NCBI GenBank assembly: GCA_020692205.1
Contig: JAIMKV010000036.1
Location: forward strand, 249 to 46,773
Length of the DNA stretch: 46,525 bases
Direction: 5' to 3'
Source: Myxosarcina sp. GA_180221_E-2-1-MAG-40_15
GTDB lineage: Bacteria > Cyanobacteriota > Cyanobacteriia > Cyanobacteriales > Xenococcaceae
Below, piece by piece: positions 1 to 10,300 of the stretch (positions within the stretch are counted from its first letter, which is position 1; every line of letters starts with the position of its first letter). The notes under the pieces were generated by a model. It did not search any database. It saw only the letters and a program-made list of their open reading frames with translations, and was not told the DNA's origin. Position numbers and translations under genes: made by a program.

Positions 1-661
1 TGTGAGCAGCTTCGGTAATTGAGAATTCTGAGGTATTGCGAGTACCCTGTATCTCTGTCAATGCAGCTTCGATGCGCAGTAGCTCTTTAGCTGCAAAAGG
101 CTGCCCTGCAGGTAAAGGCAGAGGTACAAGACCTGGCTCTACCCCTATAAGCTCTACGGCAAGGGCTGGAATACCAGCGACATAGCCAGGACTTCCAGGT
201 AAAAACTCCGTTTTCAAGGTAATAGGTGATAGGTCATAGGCAATAGGTACGGACTGGAGTTCTCTTTGAATTGGTTCAACTAGCTCTATTTCTATTGCGC
301 TGGTTACGTTGGGGAGTACTTCAGTCCAACCTGATTCAATCGTAATCAGTTCGGCGACTTCGAGATTATTTCGCAGCCAATTTTTTGTAGCCCAAAGCGA
401 AGTTAATTCCAAAAATTCTTTGGTAAAAGTAAGCTCTTTCTCAACCTTAGCAATTGAAATCACCTGTGCTGCCTTTTGAGGAGTAGAGTTAGTTCTAACG
501 TCGCACTGCTCAATCTCCCCAACAAAAAGAGCGTATATTACGCTCTCTATTTCTAAATCTACTGCCTCACAAAAAAATGGCGCGATCGCAATACCAATGC
601 TGCCGTCAACAGGAGGGTCGCTAACTTGAGAAACGATACCAGCAAGAGAAAAATAACTCAT
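1..661 (-). CDS. Partial phage tail protein of unknown fold (3' end outside window)
   Basis: An uninterrupted frame starts at ATG 661 and runs off the window start, giving 220 codons. Its ATG overlaps the TGA of the upstream DUF2460/VWA gene in an ATGA junction, so it belongs to the same translationally coupled tail operon. I do not recognise the family. The product begins MSYFSLAGIVSQ, is acidic and rich in E, V, I and P, and has no signal peptide or membrane segment. Its place after the tail-tip genes suggests a baseplate or tail-tip component. Four heptamers of the form ATAGGNN lie inside it at 222-249. The frame is certain; the function is inference. Confidence 0.72.
   Translation of the reverse strand, partial: MSYFSLAGIVSQVSDPPVDGSIGIAIAPFFCEAVDLEIESVIYALFVGEIEQCDVRTNSTPQKAAQVISIAKVEKELTFTKEFLELTSLWATKNWLRNNLEVAELITIESGWTEVLPNVTSAIEIELVEPIQRELQSVPIAYDLSPITLKTEFLPGSPGYVAGIPALAVELIGVEPGLVPLPLPAGQPFAAKELLRIEAALTEIQGTRNTSEFSITEAAH
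222..249. repeat. Degenerate heptamer array (ATAGGNN, four copies) inside the partial tail gene
   Basis: ATAGGTG, ATAGGTC, ATAGGCA and ATAGGTA follow in phase on the plus strand, and the coding strand translates through them (VPIAYDLSPIT). A further case of short repeats inside a phage reading frame. Confidence 0.7.
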
Positions 662-2694
662 AGCGATTGAGTGCCAATAATATCTTGATAGTACTGTTCG
701 GCAGTAGTATTTTGCGGAATATCTAACTTAATTTGGAGTTGATAATCTTTTAAAGCAGTTTGATAGCCTTGCGTTCCCTCACTAGCAGCCACTAAATGAT
801 TTTGAAATGCCGTAAATTCAGCCGCACCAAAAATAATTGAATAGACAATCAGCTTGATTTTTTCTCTGGTGGCAAACCCAGCTAAATAATTATTCAAATC
901 CTGTAGGTAGGCAGTAGTCGGAGGCGTATAGCTACTGCTGCCGTGATACAGGGAATTAGCCTCGTTGATCCAAATCAAATAAACGGCTGAGGGCTGAAAA
1001 TAGGTTGTCGGCAGCCTCAGCCAGCGCTCGTCGCTAAAATTGAGCTGGATCACTCTTTGCTCCATTGCCTCAACGCTACCGTAGACCGAAGTAGCCAAAG
1101 TTGATTTTAAATTTGCGATCGCACTATTAATCGCAGGGATCGAAGAATTCATCGATCCAGAAGTATCGATAAAGATATAGACATAGGTTTGCGGATCGAG
1201 GAAATTTAACAGGTTATCAGCCCGAAAATCAGCCTTAAGCTTTAACCCAAATATCGAATAAAAGGCATCATTACTGCTGGCGCTCTCAAATTTAATATTT
1301 AAACTATCGCTATTGAACCGCACGTCATAAGTTTGCCCCAGATTTTTTAAATGAAACTCAGCGAAACTTCCCTTGGCGTTCCAAAAATAGCCCAGCAAAA
1401 TCTCCAGTTCCCCCAAGTCGTAAATTCTGCTGCCTAAATCAAACATGAGCCGAGCGTCTTTTACTTTGGCACTGCGTTGGGTAAAGCCTGAACTCAATCC
1501 CAGCTTGGCCGTGCTAAATTCTCTGGTTTGGCTGGTTTCGTAGACAATGCCCAAATCCAGCTCAGTGGTAATATTTGCACTCTGCCCAATCGCCCAGGGC
1601 AGGGAATAGGGGATTTGCCCCTCCACCACAAATACGCTGCCTAGTTGATAAATGTTATCCCCAGAGTCAGGATCGTATGCTTGCAGAGTTAAGCTAATTG
1701 CATCTGTTTCAAACCACACAGGCACGTCAAACTCAAAGCTCGCCGTCAGTTTTGCCCCATTGGCTAAAGGTGTGAGATTGGATAAAACTCCCGTTTCATG
1801 ATTTACCACCCAGCCATGATTTGGAGTATTGCCCACGTTAACCCCGTCAACAAATAGATCCACCGTACCAACCACAGGCTTTTGGATCGGACGATAAGTA
1901 ACCGCATTGCCCGCCAAGTAAGCTTTACGCAGTTGAAACTGAGTTTTAACCCCGTCCCCTGTCGCAATATCTTGGGCTGCCGCCTTAAAATCTGCCCAAT
2001 CTTTATAGCGAAATCCCTGCTTTGCCCCTTGACGCAATGCGTGAAACTCAACTAAATAACTTACCTCACTCAACTGATTCACCGCAGAATCAGCAATCAG
2101 GCGCTCTCCTAGCTGCCAGCGTCCTTTTGGTAGAACCAAAGTGGAATTTCTCGACTCAGACGAATCGGCCACTTCGATAATTTCCGTTTTAAACCCAGGC
2201 CCGCCAACACAGCCATAGTCATACCCCAGCTCTAATCTGACTTCGGCAAAATCAATAAATTCAGGCGCAAAAGGCGGCTTGACGTAAGGAGTTATGGCAA
2301 CAAACGTCTCTGGGTTAGGATTAACGTCACTAACTAATTGAGTTAAAGGGAAATAAGCCTCAAACCTAGTGACAGAATAGCCAAAATAATTAGGATTTGT
2401 ATTTTCGCTTTGTTGTTTGGCATTAGCGATCCAAAACTCATCGTCAATTACGGGAGTGTTTCTTAGCTGGTACTCAAGATCGGAAATATAAACCAGCTTG
2501 ACGGCAAAACTATTAGCCGTCCCCGTAACGTTAGTTAGGTAAAACCAGCCGTCAGAGTCGGTAAGTATCTGTAACCCCAAATCTAGCCGCACAGGGATTT
2601 GAGATCTAAACTTAGCCTGTACCTTGCTATAGGTGCGAGTCGGCGGGAGAGGCCGGGCGCTAAAATACAGTCCAAAAACAAAATATTGACTCAT
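658..2694 (-). CDS. Tail-tip protein: DUF2460 domain fused to a C-terminal VWA-like domain
   Basis: The 678-residue product has several parts. Residues about 147-335 match the DUF2460/TIGR02217 pattern known from gene transfer agent orfg12 and related siphophage tails: GFRYKDWADF, ATGDGVKTQFQL, then KPVVGTVDLFVDG and FEFDVPVWFETD. Residues about 370-490 look like a second, diverged module of similar layout. From about residue 503 comes YVYIFIDTSGSMNSS, which matches the DxSxS metal-ion (MIDAS) motif of von Willebrand factor A domains (D510, S512, S514). The later MIDAS Thr and Asp positions are not obvious. DUF2460 proteins are usually about 200 residues, so this is an enlarged fusion. It lies between the NlpC/P60 gene and the partial tail gene. 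Likely role: distal tail structure or adhesion; the VWA role is inference. Confidence 0.85.
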   Translation of the reverse strand: MSQYFVFGLYFSARPLPPTRTYSKVQAKFRSQIPVRLDLGLQILTDSDGWFYLTNVTGTANSFAVKLVYISDLEYQLRNTPVIDDEFWIANAKQQSENTNPNYFGYSVTRFEAYFPLTQLVSDVNPNPETFVAITPYVKPPFAPEFIDFAEVRLELGYDYGCVGGPGFKTEIIEVADSSESRNSTLVLPKGRWQLGERLIADSAVNQLSEVSYLVEFHALRQGAKQGFRYKDWADFKAAAQDIATGDGVKTQFQLRKAYLAGNAVTYRPIQKPVVGTVDLFVDGVNVGNTPNHGWVVNHETGVLSNLTPLANGAKLTASFEFDVPVWFETDAISLTLQAYDPDSGDNIYQLGSVFVVEGQIPYSLPWAIGQSANITTELDLGIVYETSQTREFSTAKLGLSSGFTQRSAKVKDARLMFDLGSRIYDLGELEILLGYFWNAKGSFAEFHLKNLGQTYDVRFNSDSLNIKFESASSNDAFYSIFGLKLKADFRADNLLNFLDPQTYVYIFIDTSGSMNSSIPAINSAIANLKSTLATSVYGSVEAMEQRVIQLNFSDERWLRLPTTYFQPSAVYLIWINEANSLYHGSSSYTPPTTAYLQDLNNYLAGFATREKIKLIVYSIIFGAAEFTAFQNHLVAASEGTQGYQTALKDYQLQIKLDIPQNTTAEQYYQDIIGTQSL

Positions 2695-2704
2695 TTTTTA
2701 TCCA

Positions 2705-3121
2705 CTAATTACCATAGTTAACCCCAGGCAAAGCGTAACAGCCGACAACTTTTCTAAGCCAGTTAGAGGTTAAGCGATGCTCAACCACCTCGCCAACCAA
2801 ATCCCAGGCATGGATCAAACCCCATCCATCCATATAGCTGCTGACTATGCCACAGTGCGCCGAAACGGTGGAAATCTCAAATACAAGCAGAGCAGAAGGC
2901 TGCAAATTGATTGGCTGACATACAGACTCAATTTTTTGCTTCATGGTACCGTCAGGACTGCGTGGGTAAGTAACTGGCAAGTCTTTTTTAATTCCTAATT
3001 GATTTAAAACATAAATCGGCACGCCAATACAGTCAACGCCCAAACCCCTTTTCCGTCCTTGATGTCGCCAGGGCGTACCAATTAACTCTCGTGCCGTTAA
3101 ATAAACCTCCACCTCGCCCAC
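2705..3121 (-). CDS. NlpC/P60-family phage tail peptidase
   Basis: At 138 residues the protein has the expected length for the NlpC/P60 peptidases of the gene transfer agent orfg14 type (TIGR02219). The N-terminal part reads ARELIGTPWRHQG, then GVDCIGVPIYVLNQLG, placing the nucleophile Cys in DCIG. The His is in the later segment AHCGIV, and HAWDL follows. Such enzymes cut peptidoglycan stem peptides and are carried at the tail tip to let the phage tail pass the cell wall. The gene sits directly between the DUF2163 and DUF2460 genes, as this set usually does. No signal peptide is seen, consistent with delivery by the virion. Confidence 0.88.
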   Translation of the reverse strand: MGEVEVYLTARELIGTPWRHQGRKRGLGVDCIGVPIYVLNQLGIKKDLPVTYPRSPDGTMKQKIESVCQPINLQPSALLVFEISTVSAHCGIVSSYMDGWGLIHAWDLVGEVVEHRLTSNWLRKVVGCYALPGVNYGN

Positions 3122-3124
3122 GCT

Positions 3125-3988
3125 CTATTTCCTGCTCGGGGTATTAATCGCCAAATCTGTAGTTGGCACGTCAGGCTCACCGACAAAGTTAGCAAAATTT
3201 CTAAACTTGGTAATACAGGCTAGCTTGGTGCCAACACAGCCAGCTACGGCGTTGAGCGTATCCCCAACGGCAATTGTTTGCTTTGCAGGCACGGACAAAA
3301 AGATTTGATTGCCTGCATAAAAGCTGACATCTTGATGCAGTCCCTGGTTTTGTCCGCTGGTAAATAATAACCGTCCCATGTCAAAATACTGATCGCTTAA
3401 AGTCCCACTAACCGAAAACACACGACGATCTACAACTGCTGTAACCGTAAGGTTATGATTAAAAGCAGCAAGATTAACACGACAATCATCGTCTCCTAAA
3501 TTGGCTCTGCAGGTTTTACTAGTTGTAGAGCCAATATTATTATTTAGCAACGAAAATAAATCCTTAACCTGTAGCTCATACCCCAGATTTGTCTGCTTAA
3601 AGCCGCCAATAAACCCAGTCGGCAGCTCGCGATGTTTGGGCGGATTCAACTCCAAACTACTCGGCAAATTAGTGTAGTCAACTAAAAATCTTCTTACCGT
3701 CGCACCGTTAAAAATCCCCGAATCTAATTCGGACTTAGATATCCCAGAGCGGTCTAAAATCCCATTGAGATTCTGCGAATCTAGCTTATCAACCCCCTGA
3801 CTTTGCTGCGCTGCCCCAGGGTCAAAACCAGTTACGCCGTAATAGGTCACGTTGCCAATGGTAATTGGCACATCTAAGCTAGTAAATCCAAGCATTTGCC
3901 CATCAAGACGGGTAATCAACCAGCACCAGCAAAAGGTCGAATTTGCAAGTGCCAAAGTAGCTTTAAAAGCTGGGTCGAGAATTAACAT
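3125..3988 (-). CDS. DUF2163 / phage BR0599-like tail-tip protein
   Basis: The 287-residue product shows the family layout. The N-terminus is a beta-rich domain with FTSLDVPITIGNVTYYGVTG. In the middle is the cysteine segment CRANLGDDDCRVNL. The C-terminus reads GCVGTKLACITKFRNFANF followed by GEPDVPTTD. These match DUF2163 (TIGR02218, gene transfer agent orfg13), a hub or tail-tip component with conserved cysteines. The start is ATG 3988, two bases after the stop of the small HTH gene, and the stop at 3125 lies three bases before the NlpC/P60 start. The tight spacing indicates one operon. Confidence 0.88.
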   Translation of the reverse strand: MLILDPAFKATLALANSTFCWCWLITRLDGQMLGFTSLDVPITIGNVTYYGVTGFDPGAAQQSQGVDKLDSQNLNGILDRSGISKSELDSGIFNGATVRRFLVDYTNLPSSLELNPPKHRELPTGFIGGFKQTNLGYELQVKDLFSLLNNNIGSTTSKTCRANLGDDDCRVNLAAFNHNLTVTAVVDRRVFSVSGTLSDQYFDMGRLLFTSGQNQGLHQDVSFYAGNQIFLSVPAKQTIAVGDTLNAVAGCVGTKLACITKFRNFANFVGEPDVPTTDLAINTPSRK

Positions 3989-3990
3989 GG

Positions 3991-4260
3991 TTAGCGTGAG
4001 AAATCACACACTAAAGAGTCGGGCAAATTTTCAAACGTTGCGCAAATGCAGGTACAAAATCTTGCCATTTGCGCCCTGGTCATTGTTGGCTCACACTGTC
4101 CTTTTTCCCAGCGCCGAACAGTAGATACAGCTACACCAATTTCCATAGCTAGTTGTTCTTGAGATAGTCTAACGTCTAGTCTTAGTTTTTTAAACGGTGA
4201 GTTGGTATGTTGGGGAACATCTTTTTTGGGTCGAGCCATAGGACAAAATAGAACGCTCAT
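3991..4260 (-). CDS. Small XRE-type helix-turn-helix protein inside the tail operon
   Basis: This 89-residue ORF contains an XRE/Cro HTH: FKKLRLDVRLSQEQLAMEIG, then VAVSTVRRWEKGQCEPTM, the usual helix 2/helix 3 pattern with RRWEKG. The C-terminus is Cys-rich (CTCICATF). A second in-frame ATG at 4239 (MARPKKDVPQ) is an equally good start and no strong ribosome binding site separates the two. The gene sits between the tape measure and DUF2163 genes, where no regulator is expected. It could be an autoregulator of late genes, a host-targeting moron, or a DNA-binding protein carried with the tail. HTH call strong, role unknown. Confidence 0.72.
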   Translation of the reverse strand: MSVLFCPMARPKKDVPQHTNSPFKKLRLDVRLSQEQLAMEIGVAVSTVRRWEKGQCEPTMTRAQMARFCTCICATFENLPDSLVCDFSR

Positions 4261-4311
4261 TCTAGGATGGCAAAGGAAACAGCGATCGCCATGGGTTAAA
4301 CCACCTAAAAA

Positions 4312-4328
4312 AATTAGTAATTAGTAAT
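4312..4328. repeat. Short heptamer repeat (ATTAGTA, about 2.5 copies)
   Basis: In the 100-base gap between the tape measure and HTH genes, the unit ATTAGTA occurs twice plus a partial third copy. It resembles other heptamer runs in this window (STRR-like). The same gap also contains a HIP1 octamer. Confidence 0.5.
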
Positions 4329-4361
4329 TATCTCGCTCACGCCAGATAAGATCGGGACTAA

Positions 4362-7300
4362 TTAAAATCTTCGCTTCAAACTTTGAATTAAATCCTGATT
4401 GCGCTGATCGGCGTTAAGCCTAAAGCTATCGGCATTGGGCGTAAATATTTGCTGGGTAAAGTTAATTGTCTTATTAGGATTCGGCTGTTTACTTCCCTGG
4501 CGCTCCAAACCAGAAAGATTCAGCCGCGCCGAACTATTGCTAAATCCAGATAGAATACTAGTACCCACGTCTGGGATAGTCCCCCCACTGCTGTAATTAT
4601 TTACTAGCTGCTGTAAAGGATTAATACCATACTTTTGTTTAAGCCCCTGGTAGCGTCCAGCTTCGCCAGTTTTACGAGATAGCAATTCCTCCCCAACGTG
4701 AAACACCCCTAGCTGCGCCCCAGATCCTTCAGCACTCCAAGCCCTTGCCACAGCAGGGATGCGACGTAAAGATTTAGTAGTGTGATCGCTTAATTTTCTT
4801 TTGCCAATAGTCGCCCCAGCGCTGGCATTGACAATTGCCCCACCACTTGGGGGTACAGTTCCGCCCTTGTTAAAATTAAGCACCGAACTAATAAACTTAG
4901 CTGCCGCCTGCTGTGCCGCCATCGCCGCTAGCTGTTTGATAAACTCTAAGATTGCCTGTTTTGCCAGATTGACCGTGCCAGAAAATAAGTTAAACTCATT
5001 TTTAATCTTGTCTAACTTCTCCTCGTTCAGCTCCCGCGCCCGATTTTTCATGTGTGCCAATTGCCCTGGAGTCTCGCGATACTGATTTTCCAGCTCTACC
5101 AGCTCCTCGGCATACCGCAGCCGTTCCTCTAGCTGGGCTTTTTCCCTCTGTCCCGCAAAGTCAAAGCCCGATTCGACAAACTTGCTAAAAAATCCCTGGG
5201 TAGAGCTGATAAACAGATCCTCAACCGTAGTCCCCAAAGATTTAAACTGATCGTCAATCGCCTGCAAATTCACCTGATTTAAGGCCTTAGCTTGCTGAGT
5301 AAATCGCTCTAGAGTTTTGGGCTTACCTTGATAAGTTTGCTCAAGTTCAAGTAATTCTCGCTGATAGCGGTTTTTTTCCGTGGCGATCGCACTTTCACGT
5401 CTGATCTTATCCGCCTGGAGGTTAAAGCCAAAGCGAGCTAAAAACCCTGCTTTCTTGTCGTCTATCGCGTGCCGATACTCTAGATCTTTGCGAAATAAAT
5501 CATTGCCCTTGAATGTCTTGTCATAGTTAATATTGCTTTGGTTAAGCAGGCTTTGACGTGTTTCCTGTTCGATCAGCTCGTCTCTTTCAGTACCAGGTTT
5601 TTGATCGCGCTTAATCTCAGCAATCCTAGTTGCCAGGCGGTTTTTTTCCTGCTCGATTTTCAAGACTCGCTCTTCTTCTAACGTTCCAGCTTGAGCGGCA
5701 ATGCTAGTTTTCAAGCCTAAAATAGCACCTTTTTTATTTAGATCTTCTACTTCAATATTTAAATCCCCCTGCTCGGTGGTAAATTCCGTTGCCTGTGTTT
5801 CTAATTCATTTGCAGCAGTCTGTAAACCTTGAATAAGTGCCAAATCACTCCGTAGCTTAGGCAAAGACTCCTGTAGCTGCGCCAAACTAGCCTCTTTGGC
5901 TGCGGCAGTTTTTAAAGCCTCTGGCGTGCCAATCGATTTTAACTGCGCGATAATTTCAGGCGCACCTGAAGTTAGCTTGGTAATGGTTGAGATCATATCT
6001 TTGAGATTCAAAATCTGATTCTCAATCGAGGTATCAGCATCGAGAAAAGCAGTAGTAAGATTGCGCAAAGCTGCCTGAGCCTCGTTACCTGCCGATTTAT
6101 AGTCATACTGGCTCTCTAGATCTGCCAGCTTGTTTTGCAGATCCAGCACCGTGCGTTGAGACTCTTTGACCCCCTGCCTGATCTGCCGCTTATTAAGCTC
6201 AGTTTTGTCGTCCACCTCAAGGTTATGAGCGTCGCGCTGCTGAGTCGTGGTGTAGCGCTGGAGCTGGAGATTCAAATTCTTGCGCTCGACCAATTCATCT
6301 CTAACTATCGGCGCAGCAGCAGCAGGATCTGCTACGGAAATGACAGGAGGCGTAATCGAAGACACAGGACTATTACTATAAAACGCCCCTGCCATTTGCT
6401 CAATCCCAGTAAACGCCCCTGCAGGCTGCTTTAGTACCCCTGTTACATACTGGTCAAACTTTTGCTTGACCGCATTGGCGTACGCCTGGGGGTCTTCGGT
6501 TATATTTGGCGGCCTGGGGGTTGGAGTTGAGGCTAAGCCAAGGAAGCTCGGCGAGCTTGGCTCGCCATGAGCAAGTCTTGCTTTAGCTACTTCTGACTTC
6601 TGACTTCTGACTTCTGACTTCGTATCGTCTCCCGTAATCCGAGCCACAAATTCTTGCAGGGCTTCTCCCGCCGAACCAATGGAGCGGATAAATTCCTGGG
6701 TTTCAATCGCCAGATTCTGCACTTCCAGTTCAAAAGATAGCTGGGCGCTCAAGTCGCCGTAGTTTTTCTCGGCTATTTGCGTCGCCGAGTCAATCAAAGA
6801 TTGAATATTTTCCACCACCCCATTGACAAAGTTATTCGACCCAGGTGCAATCGCCCCACGCAGTTTGTTTTTAATGTCGCCATACATAATTTGCGACAGT
6901 AATCTTTCGGTTTCCAGCTTGGCTTCTTTGATTTGCTGACCCATCCTCGAAAAATAGTCAGTTACGGTTTTGTTAAAGTCCCTGAGCTTACCTTGATTGC
7001 TTTTAACCAAATCGACCAAACCAGATTCAGCTTCAGCCAGCATCCCCTGATATCCATCTAAGGCAAGCAATACCTTAGCGGCTTCGGTTTCTTGGGTATT
7101 CCTGCCTTCTTCTAACATTCGCTGCAAGGTAGGGGTAGTCAATTCCAGCCCATCCGATGCGGCTGCTCTTTCTAATCCTTGTACTCCCTCTTGCAAATAA
7201 GCATTACCCAGCTTATCTTCTAAGCTTTTAATTTCCGAATTAATCAAATTAATTCGCGCTTCTAGATCGCTTGCCGAGAGATTGTCTAGTCTTAACTCCA

Positions 7301-10300
7301 AGTCAGCATCGCTTAACCCCAACGCGATCGCCTCTTTGATCGCTGCGGTACGATTAACTAGAGCGCTGTCTTCTTGGTTACCCACAAAGCCCTGAACTCG
7401 TTCATCACTGTTTCTGAGCAATTTGTCTACCTGGGCGATAAACTTGGGAATCCGCCCGTTAATCTCCTCAATTGCCTCTTTTTCAGCTTCAAGCAACTTC
7501 AATCTTTCTTCTAAAGCCGCTCTAGAGTTTTTTCTTTGAGCAATCTCCTCTTTATTCCCCCCTGTTTTGTCCAGTTCATCCAGCTCTAAAAGCGTGTCTT
7601 GAATGTCTTGAATATCCCCCTGTAAAGACTCTTGATACTGAGCGGTAAATGCCTGTAATTTATCTCGCTCCTGTAATACTGCTTTTTCGGCCGCTAGAGC
7701 GGCACGCAAGCCTTTAGTATCCCCCGAATTGATATTTAACCTTTGACTTTGTAGCTGCCTAGTCTCGGCATCAATTAGCGCGATCTCTTCTAATACCGAT
7801 TTAGCTTGAGAACCACGTTTTAAAGTGGCATCACTTTGATCGATTACTTGACTTACATTAACTACAAAATCAGCCTGTTTTGCTTCAGCTGCAGTGGTTG
7901 TTTTTCCAGCCCCATCTGGCATCAACGCGGCCAAGGGGCCAAATCTAAGATATTTACCACCTTTACCGCCGTATAATTTATTTAATCTATTTCTCAATAA
8001 ATTATCCATATTTAGGCGCTCGCCCCCAGCTAAGCCTTGCAACCATTTAGGCACTTGTGGCCCTTCGTTTAACTCCAGCGGCCTCGGTGGTTCGGGTAAT
8101 TTCGGTTGATTTTTGCCAAATTCCTTGGCCGCTAGCCCAGTTGCCTTAAATGCCTTTTCCAATGCTTCTAATCTTTTTGTCGAGGCTTCTAAGCGATCTT
8201 CCATTTCGGGGAAAAAACTGCCAAACAACAGCTTGCGATTATTATTCCAAACCTCGATCGCTGCGGTAATCAAAATAAATCTGGCTAAAAATGCTGCCAG
8301 CTTGGGCAAGATCGCCCCAAGTGCAAAGCCAAGGCGGTAAATCGCATCTCCCAGGGCAAAGGTTGCCAGCTTGGTTGCCAACAGCTTGAGGGTTAAATTC
8401 ACCAAAACCGTAACTATCAAACCACTGCTTAACTTAACCAACGTCTCACCATGCTTGCGCAATACTTCAAAAGCCGCAGCCAGACTGTCTAGTCCCAGCT
8501 TCTGCACTGGCTGAAGCTGCCGTCCCACCGCATCCTGATATTCTAAGATGGCATTATTGAGCCTAGCCCAAGACGCTGCCGCCGTGCCAGAACTATCCCC
8601 AAGCGCTGCATTTTGCGCATCAAGTAACGCCAGCAGCTTGGGCATCACTTCGGGAGCCTTGAGCGACCCTGCTTCCATTAGTTCGCTTAATTGGGACAAG
8701 GGAACACCCGTGGCTGTAGCCAGCAGGTTTTGGATATCGCCCAAGACCTCCGCTAGCTGTCCCCTAACCTCTTCACTTTTAAATTCGTTTTTGGCAATTA
8801 CCTGTTCAAAACCGAGGAACAACCGATTTGTCGCGTCTGTAGTTAGCCCTCTATTCCTGGCAGTAGCCGCCAAAGTGCTAAATATCTTTTCCGTTTGCAG
8901 CCCTTCTAAAGGCGTGTTGCGCGTCGCCCCTAAAATACGTTTATAGGCCTCTTGCGCCGACACCAAATCAATTGATAGTCTGCGCGCTTCTTCTCTAACA
9001 AAGCGGATGTTATTTGCCCCACTCTTCGCAGAATCAGAAACGGCAATAATCGATCGCTCTAGACCTTCCATCTGCATTGCCGTGGCCAAGGCAGTAGTGG
9101 AAAACTGAATCAAGGCCTCCCCAAAGCTAAATAAACCCAGTACCTGCAGTACTTCTCCGCCAATGTCCATCATCACGTCGCTAATCTTGCCCAGGATGGG
9201 AAACTTCTGTTTAAGATCGTCAAACGCTTCGCTAACTTTAGCAACTAAATCTCCAAAAAAGCTATTAACCTCCTCGTCCGCCCCTTCAGTATCTAAAACC
9301 GAATCAAGTAAACCCTGAGAGTCATCCAATCCGTGCGCCACGTTAGATACAGATTCAGCAATCCCCGCCATAGTTTCTCTGGCCGTATCAGCAGACAAGT
9401 TGAGCGAATTGGTTAAAAAGTCGCCAATCCCAGTCACTCCACCTTCAAAACCACTCTTGATCATCTCCCCAATCCATTGCCAAACCCTAGAAGGGGATTG
9501 AATATCAGCGGCATTTTGTCCCCCTTCATTGATTCCCAGCACAAACTGATAGCCAATTTCTTCACCAGTCTCGCGATTGATTATCTTTTCAACGCCAGCA
9601 CGAATATCAGAACCAAAATCAATCTGTCTAACTGTGGCTTCTAATTCTGGACTACTAGCAATTTGGGCTGGCAATCCGGTTGCCACTCTACCTCTTAAAT
9701 TAGGCTGACCAGAAGTAATTTCAGTTTGCACTCCTGTCAAATAACCCGTAAACCCGCGCATTGATTTTGCGGTGTCTTCTGAACGAATCTGCCCTACCAA
9801 TTCTCCATAAATTCTTTTAAGTGAAGCTGATTGAAATAGCAAGTTTTCAGCTAGCTCTGTGGCTAATTCACTATTGCCGTTATTTACGGCTTGCCTATAT
9901 TCTTTGGTTGCTTTTTTAAACTCTTCGTTTAATTGATTAAACTGCCTGGTAATCTCAGCTTCGTTAAAATTACCTTCAATTTCAGTCGCATTTTCTCTTA
10001 AAACATTTGTGCCATATTCTGTACCTTTTCTAATAATTTCCTGCAGATAGTCAGAAAATGCTCCCTGCAACTGCTGGGTATTTAAATTTAGTGGTTCGAC
10101 CGTTTCAACATCAATTGCGGTAATTTTTTCCCTGGCACTTGCTAAACTTTCAGCTACAGATTGCGGAGTTTTCTTCTCAGTTAAAATCTGGTCGCGATTG
10201 CGTCTTAAGGTACGCAGCTCATCTTTATACTGGTTAACGTCTATTTTTTCTTTTTGACTGCCTTCAAATTCTTTAAAAAGTAAGTTAAATTCTTTTAAAT

